A stretch of DNA of 36,158 nt from Caulobacter sp. (GTDB lineage: Bacteria > Pseudomonadota > Alphaproteobacteria > Caulobacterales > Caulobacteraceae): assembly GCA_028291055.1 (NCBI GenBank), contig JAQGIP010000146.1, positions 1 to 36,158 on the forward strand, written 5' to 3'. Of this stretch, positions 35,070 to 36,158 are shown piece by piece. Below the pieces are notes generated by a model. The model worked only from the letters and a program-made list of their open reading frames with translations. It had not been told where the DNA came from and did no database searches. The position numbers and the translations under genes were made by a program. The first letter of the stretch is position 1; the number at the start of each line of letters is the position of its first letter.

Positions 35070-35621
35070 GTGACTTATGAACCCATCGCCAGCGCCCGTT
35101 TTTCAATCGAGACGAAGGAGAGCGGCGAGCAAATCCGAGTGAAAGCTAGGCGGCAGATATTCCCGATGTTGTTTCTGCCTGTGTGGCTTGCCGGATGGAC
35201 TGCCGGCGGCGTGACGGCGATGGGGCAGGTCATCCATCATTTCGAGCCGTTCCTGGTGCTCTGGCTGTGTGGCTGGGCGGTGGGTTGGGTGATGGTTGCG
35301 GGCACCTTGACTTGGATGTTCACAGGATCGGAGACTTTACGCGTAGTGGGATCGGACCTGGAAGTTGCACAACATGCGCTGGGCTGGTCTCGTCGCTGGC
35401 TTTACGAGGGCGGGCGCATTCGTAATCTGCGCGTAGCTGACCAGCCCGCCTGGCCTTATCGGTTCCAATTCCAGGTGCCATTTTTGAACCTGGCCAGAAC
35501 CGGCTCCGTGAAGTTCGACTACGGACCGCGCACGATCTACGCGGCTCCCGGTCTCGACGACGCCGAAGGTCGAATGATCGTTGAAAATTTGCTCAAGCGG
35601 TTACCATTGGCGTCCCGGTAG
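35070..35621 (+). CDS. Hypothetical PH-like membrane protein, GTG start
   Basis: A 183-aa protein: a short beta-rich N-terminus (SARFSIETKESGEQIRVKARR), two TM helices (~30-50 and ~58-80) and a cytoplasmic domain with GSETLRVVGSDLEVAQHALGWSRR and GSVKFDYGPRTIYAAPGLDDAEG, which resembles bacterial PH-like domains of small membrane proteins. GTG is preceded by GGAGAG at ten bases; the frame is open further upstream but overlaps the operators and has no similar composition. Codon use looks less GC-biased than its neighbours, so it may be a later acquisition. Function unknown. Confidence 0.75.
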   Translation: MTYEPIASARFSIETKESGEQIRVKARRQIFPMLFLPVWLAGWTAGGVTAMGQVIHHFEPFLVLWLCGWAVGWVMVAGTLTWMFTGSETLRVVGSDLEVAQHALGWSRRWLYEGGRIRNLRVADQPAWPYRFQFQVPFLNLARTGSVKFDYGPRTIYAAPGLDDAEGRMIVENLLKRLPLASR

Positions 35622-35787
35622 GGCATGCGAGCGTCCGCATAGGGTAGGGAGCCGCCGTTGGCGCCGCGCCGCGACGGCGACCTACATCGAAAACCTCGGC
35701 TTCCTCCGTTCCCAGTATGCGGATGCTCTGCAACGCATCGACAAGGCGACGCGATAATCTCCGGGCGTCATCCAACCTGAAACCGCC

Positions 35788-35821
35788 AAAAGAAACCCCG
35801 GCCGCCTGAGGCGGGCCGGGG
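35788..35821 (-). terminator. Intrinsic terminator of candidate small RNA B
   Basis: On the minus strand CCCCGGCC pairs with GGCCGGGG around a loop that itself contains GCC/GGC, followed by TTTCTTTT. The 165 bases between the PH-like gene and this hairpin contain nothing recognisable. Confidence 0.8.
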
Positions 35822-35880
35822 AAGGGGAAAGTCAAAGGGAGGGACGGCAGGAACGCCGGTCTTGTCGACGAGGTTCCCTC
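35788..35880 (-). ncRNA. Candidate small RNA B, suhB/alpha-r14-like
   Basis: On the minus strand the order is the same as in candidate A: a CGAGG-GAA-CCTCG hairpin (35869-35881), a CGGC-GTTCCT-GCCG hairpin (35845-35858), an unpaired CCTCCCTTTGACTT stretch and an intrinsic terminator. A weak promoter-like GCTACGGC lies just before the start. No protein gene on this strand ends here. The similarity to A is in the architecture and short motifs, not in overall sequence. The 5' end is a guess. Confidence 0.45.
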
Positions 35881-35891
35881 GCCGTAGCGGG

Positions 35892-36042
35892 CCTCCCCAG
35901 GATCGCCCAAGCGATCCGGCTGGGGAGGTGGTCCGAAGGACCGGAGGGGCTTACGGCGCGTCCGATTGGCCCCGTTCTGGCGCGAGCGCCCGATGACGGC
36001 ATGGACCCCGGCGCCATATCCAAAAAGCGCCGTAAGCCCCTT
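35892..36042. repeat. Large intergenic palindromic element (family A, copy 2)
   Basis: Shares CCTCCCCAGG, CGGCTGGGGAGGTGGTCC, GAAGGACCGGAGGGG and the central GTTCTGGCGC with the element at 6575-6786. Its main stem is AGGGGCTTACGGCGC with GCGCCGTAAGCCCCT, so the stem sequence has changed on both sides together. The remaining ~115 bases to the window end show no gene that I can support. Confidence 0.75.
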
Positions 36043-36158
36043 GTCTGTCGAGAGCCTGCTAGATTTGGCTGTCTTCCGGGACGTCCGCCTGACGCGCCAA
36101 CGCCAGGCGGACCGTCGGTGGAGCGGCCGTCAGCCCCCGAGCCTTTTGGGCTGAGACG

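Overview
This window is chromosomal DNA from an alphaproteobacterium of the Caulobacteraceae (Caulobacter or Phenylobacterium type). The best evidence is an almost canonical CtrA master regulator (231 aa, phospho-acceptor Asp51, C-terminal Ala-Ala), an upstream region dense in GANTC and TTAA motifs, a nearby fliI-fliJ flagellar pair, an RpsU-COQ9 neighbourhood, and a uniformly GC-rich sequence with many intergenic palindromes. I see no plasmid, phage, transposase, CRISPR, rRNA or tRNA gene. Gene content is mostly core or conserved accessory; the unusual material is largely between the genes.

Layout. 1-6.5 kb: the end of pntB, a membrane protein, two alpha/beta hydrolases flanking a secreted M23 peptidase, and a NatA/NatB-like ABC export pair. 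6.5-9.1 kb: a large palindrome, a DUF899 thioredoxin-like protein, a paired REP element, rpsU (apparent CTG start) with its terminator, and a COQ9-family gene. 9.1-14.2 kb: a GT87-like membrane protein, an amidase, a small membrane protein and the purE-purK operon with a clear promoter. 14.2-17.9 kb: a GGDEF diguanylate cyclase, a repeat-rich gap with a candidate small RNA, typA/bipA and a 51-aa ORF. 17.8-24.1 kb: a second, membrane-anchored M23 peptidase, arsC, a stand-alone receiver protein, two small hypotheticals, DUF2239 and a large M28 peptidase with a multi-pass membrane domain. 24.1-31.2 kb: ctrA, a divergent sugar-dehydrogenase-like lipoprotein, two secreted unknowns, fliI-fliJ and a GH10 lipoprotein. 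31.2-36.2 kb: a Tat-type hydrolase, small membrane proteins, a TetR-SRPBCC operon with two palindromic operators, a PH-like membrane protein and a second candidate small RNA.

How the genes relate. CtrA is the cell-cycle regulator that in Caulobacter controls flagellar genes; fliI/fliJ lie 3.4 kb away with a TTAAC half site before fliI. The diguanylate cyclase carries a product-inhibition site and could feed the same motile/sessile decision. Two LytM/M23 proteins, the GH10 lipoprotein, the M28 peptidase and several lipoproteins point to cell-envelope and polymer turnover. PurE/PurK, PntB, COQ9, RpsU and TypA are housekeeping.

The most noteworthy observations are two small-RNA candidates with the same architecture (UUCCU-loop hairpin, exposed CCUCCCU, intrinsic terminator), two ~150-bp doublet palindromes with conserved stems and divergent loops, a mirrored pair of bulged hairpins abutting the purE promoter, the CTG start of rpsU, a cluster of GANTC sites before ctrA, and a two-site TetR operator. 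All were read by eye; no database search was possible.
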